From assembly GCF_001075875.1 (NCBI RefSeq), contig NZ_JUOS01000074.1, forward strand, positions 1-45,383: a DNA stretch of 45,383 nt. Reading direction: 5' to 3'. Made by a program: the position numbers and the translations under genes. The first letter of the stretch is position 1; each line of letters starts with the position of its first letter. Source of the DNA: Streptococcus oralis. GTDB lineage: Bacteria > Bacillota > Bacilli > Lactobacillales > Streptococcaceae. The notes below the pieces were generated by a model that saw only the letters and a program-made list of their open reading frames with translations, did not search any database and had not been told where the DNA came from. Shown here piece after piece: positions 43,563 to 45,383 of the stretch.

Positions 43563-44693
43563 TTGATTTATTTGGATAATATTTATTTGGATAATGCTGC
43601 AACGACTCCGATGTCTTCAGTAGCTATCTCAGCAATGACTCAAGTCATGCAAGAAACTTATGGCAACCCTTCTAGTATTCATGGACATGGGCGCCAAGCA
43701 GGTAAACTTTTACGAGAAGCTCGTCAAGAACTAGCAAGTTTACTAGGAACAAAGCCACAACATATATTCTTTACCACTAGTGGTACTGAAAGCAATAATA
43801 CTGCTATCATCGGCTACTGCCTTCGCCATCAAAATCGTGGAAAGCACATTATCACTACTGCGATTGAGCACCATGCTGTTCTAGAACCCATCAAATACTT
43901 GGTTGAAAATTTCGGTTTTGAAGTGACTATTTTACAGCCTGAACATCAAGAAATCACTGCAGACCAAGTCAAAAATGCACTGCGTGAAGATACCATTCTT
44001 GTTTCTACTATGTTTGCCAACAATGAAACTGGTACACTATTACCTATTGCTGAAATTGGTGAGGTTCTAAAAAATCATCCAGCCGTCTATCATGTCGATG
44101 CAGTTCAGGCAATTGGTAAATTCCCAATTCTTCCCGAAAAATTGGGAATTGATTTTCTCAGCGCTTCTGCCCATAAATTTTATGGTCCAAAAGGAGTTGG
44201 TTTTCTCTATGCTGCATCTACAGATTTTGATTCCTACCTTCATGGTGGTGATCAAGAGCAGAAAAAAAGAGCAGGAACAGAAAATCTTCCTGCCATTGTA
44301 GGAATGGTAGCAGCTCTAAAGGATGATCTTGAAAACCAAGCACAAAACTTTGAAAAGGTTCAACAACTAAAAGACACCTTCTTAAAGGAAATGGCTGAGA
44401 CAGACTATTACCTCAATCAAGGAAAAGACCAGCTACCTTATGTCCTTAATATCGGATTTCCAGGTCAACGAAATGATCTACTACTCCTTCGTCTGGATCT
44501 TGAAGGGATTTCTATTTCAACTGGTTCTGCTTGTACTGCAGGTGTCGTTCAGGTTAGTCATGTTCTTCAGGCTTTCTACGGAGAAGACTCTCCTCGCTTA
44601 CACGAATCCGTTCGCGTCAGCATTTCACCTCAAAACACAGAGCAAGAAATGATCACCCTCGCACAAACTCTAAAAGAAATCATTGGAGGATAA
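43563..44693 (+). CDS. Cysteine desulfurase (NifS/IscS-like)
   Basis: This PLP enzyme takes sulfur from cysteine for thiolated tRNA or iron-sulfur clusters. The 376-residue protein has the PLP lysine K205 in SASAHKFYGPKG and the active-site cysteine C324 in STGSACTAGVVQ, with HHAVLEP and NNETGT motifs. The start is TTG at 43563 with AGGTGAG four bases before. The N-terminus carries an exact 15-bp duplication giving IYLDN twice; related proteins have it once. It follows prs2 closely and precedes DUF1831, a gene often next to desulfurases in lactobacilli and streptococci. Confidence 0.92.
   Translation: MIYLDNIYLDNAATTPMSSVAISAMTQVMQETYGNPSSIHGHGRQAGKLLREARQELASLLGTKPQHIFFTTSGTESNNTAIIGYCLRHQNRGKHIITTAIEHHAVLEPIKYLVENFGFEVTILQPEHQEITADQVKNALREDTILVSTMFANNETGTLLPIAEIGEVLKNHPAVYHVDAVQAIGKFPILPEKLGIDFLSASAHKFYGPKGVGFLYAASTDFDSYLHGGDQEQKKRAGTENLPAIVGMVAALKDDLENQAQNFEKVQQLKDTFLKEMAETDYYLNQGKDQLPYVLNIGFPGQRNDLLLLRLDLEGISISTGSACTAGVVQVSHVLQAFYGEDSPRLHESVRVSISPQNTEQEMITLAQTLKEIIGG
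43566..43595 (+). repeat. Exact 15-bp tandem duplication at the start of the desulfurase gene
   Basis: ATTTATTTGGATAAT is present twice in a row, adding five codons in frame. Confidence 0.9.
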
Positions 44694-44697
44694 CTCA

Positions 44698-45045
44698 ATG
44701 GCATTCGAAAAAACTATTAGTCTCAAAAATTGCCGTTACGATTACACAATCAGTCCAACTATCAAAAAGTTTACTCTAAAAGATAACACTTTTTTTGAAA
44801 CAAAGGTTGGTAACTATGAACTAACACGCCTTCTTGAGAAGGTTCCAAATAGTGGGGAAGGTTTCCAACTTAAGATTATCATCAACAAAGACTTAACTGG
44901 TGCAAAAATCAACATCACTGATAAATTTGGTCTACGTTTGGTTGATATCTTTAAGTCAGAAGAAACTCATATCCACCAAGAGAAATTCTACTTCTTGATG
45001 GACAGTCTTGTTGAGCGTGGTGTCTTCACTAAAAGTGAAAGATAG
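44698..45045 (+). CDS. DUF1831 domain-containing protein
   Basis: The 115-residue cytosolic protein matches the DUF1831 family of Lactobacillales, of unknown role. Recognisable stretches are LKNCRYDYTISP, NTFFETKVGNYELTRLLEKV and DLTGAKINITDKFGLR. The ATG at 44698 is chosen because GGAGG lies eight bases ahead; an in-frame ATG at 44683 lies before that site. It starts just after the desulfurase stop, so a part in sulfur transfer is plausible but unproved. Confidence 0.85.
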   Translation: MAFEKTISLKNCRYDYTISPTIKKFTLKDNTFFETKVGNYELTRLLEKVPNSGEGFQLKIIINKDLTGAKINITDKFGLRLVDIFKSEETHIHQEKFYFLMDSLVERGVFTKSER

Positions 45046-45052
45046 GTGGCCT

Positions 45053-45268
45053 ATGTTTCGATTAACTTACAAGGACACCTATCAAGTCGAACGTGTCTTA
45101 GAATACGAAGATTACGAAGCACTCATGCTGTCACTTTCAGGATGTGTGACTCTTCCAGATACGACCGTCATTACTTCTCTTACCTATAAGGGAGAAGAAA
45201 TCTATCAAGGACTTCTAGGAAATCTCTATCATTTTCTATATCACTATGATTTTACAAAGATAAACTAA
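45053..45268 (+). CDS. DUF4649 family protein
   Basis: The 71-residue protein matches the small streptococcal DUF4649 family, function unknown. It is acidic and rich in Tyr and Leu, with no cysteine pair or signal peptide. AGGTGG lies just before the ATG, seven bases after DUF1831 ends. It is the last gene of the prs2-desulfurase-DUF1831-DUF4649 unit, with its stop codon inside the terminator stem. Confidence 0.8.
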   Translation: MFRLTYKDTYQVERVLEYEDYEALMLSLSGCVTLPDTTVITSLTYKGEEIYQGLLGNLYHFLYHYDFTKIN

Positions 45269-45287
45269 GATTTTCTTAGTTTTTTCT
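45262..45287 (+). terminator. Terminator after DUF4649
   Basis: AAACTAAGA pairs perfectly with TCTTAGTTT around TTT, then a T run. The DUF4649 stop codon lies in the left arm. Confidence 0.8.
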
Positions 45288-45295
45288 TGTTTTTG

Positions 45296-45344
45296 TTGAT
45301 TTTTTCACAATCTTTCTATAAAATAGTATTTAGAAAGGTTGTGA
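45296..45344 (+). promoter_or_regulatory. rex promoter with a long inverted repeat, candidate operator
   Basis: TTGATT (45296-45301) and TAAAAT (45319-45324) are spaced by 17 bases. TCACAATCTTTCTA (45305-45318) pairs with TAGAAAGGTTGTGA (45331-45344) at 13 of 14 positions. The outer TCACAA/TTGTGA halves resemble Rex operator half-sites, but the spacing is much wider than a normal Rex site. Confidence 0.45.
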
Positions 45345-45348
45345 TTTT

Positions 45349-45383
45349 GTGAAAGAAAAACAGTCTGCTATTCCAAAAGCAAC
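45349..45383 (+). CDS. rex: Redox-sensing transcriptional repressor Rex (N-terminal fragment, cut by window end)
   Basis: Only the first 11 codons are inside the window: GTG followed by KEKQSAIPKA. This fits the start of streptococcal Rex, an NADH/NAD-sensing repressor of fermentation genes, and rex is the known neighbour in pneumococcus after this cluster. AAAGG lies about ten bases before the GTG. The call rests on a short stretch plus gene order. Confidence 0.6.
   Translation, partial: MKEKQSAIPKA

Noticed and set aside
1-45383. CRISPR arrays, tRNA or rRNA genes, prophage
   Set aside because: No regularly spaced short repeats, no tRNA-like cloverleaf or rRNA stretches and no run of phage structural genes were seen on either strand.

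Overview
The window reads as chromosome of a mitis-group Streptococcus (S. mitis, S. oralis, S. infantis or a close relative). It is AT-rich, has streptococcal AAGGAG-type ribosome sites and extended -10 promoters, carries a truncated BOX repeat at its left edge, and encodes rexB-rexA, a LytB-type glucosaminidase with choline-binding-like repeats, xerS beside a dif site, and an acoABC-lpdA-lplA cluster. No rRNA, tRNA, CRISPR array or intact insertion sequence was seen.

Left arm (1-19.5 kb), almost all on the + strand: a Cof-type HAD phosphatase on the - strand, a CPBP membrane protease, rexB-rexA followed by an unrecognised CxCG protein, a YkgJ-like cysteine-cluster protein, a three-gene envelope operon (glycosyltransferase-GtrA fusion, secreted phosphodiester glycosidase, small membrane protein) behind a CiaR-like direct repeat, lytB, an orphan Imm40-like immunity gene, rbgA-rnhB and a ClC antiporter.

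Terminus region (19.4-22.5 kb): a low-coding accessory patch with a broken transposase, a truncated gene tail, two unrecognised membrane proteins, a zinc-ribbon-like fragment, direct repeats and repeated GTACA words. It ends at a 31-bp dif_SL site at 22423-22453 whose last six bases are the -35 box of xerS. Gene direction switches from mostly + to mostly - here, and the FtsK-orienting heptamer GAAGAAG switches strand at the same place, so this is very likely the chromosome terminus.

Right arm (23.6-41.8 kb), on the - strand: acoA-acoB-acoC-lpdA-lplA, a 2-oxoacid dehydrogenase whose lipoyl domain sits on E3 rather than E2, with a duplicated hairpin element between acoB and acoC. Then DUF4336-ung-mutX-pyrC-(small Cys protein)-MATE, an accessory patch (DUF4259/Imm26-like protein, lipoprotein, gene remnant), a YjjG-like HAD, and relQ-nadK-rluD-like-pta. 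From 41.9 kb genes turn to +: a CYTH triphosphatase, a second PRPP synthetase, a cysteine desulfurase, DUF1831, DUF4649 and the first codons of rex.

The observations most worth checking are the dif/xerS promoter overlap, a family of 18-bp palindromes just after stop codons, the covarying tandem hairpin element inside the aco operon, the CiaR-like site on the envelope operon, and the orphan immunity genes.
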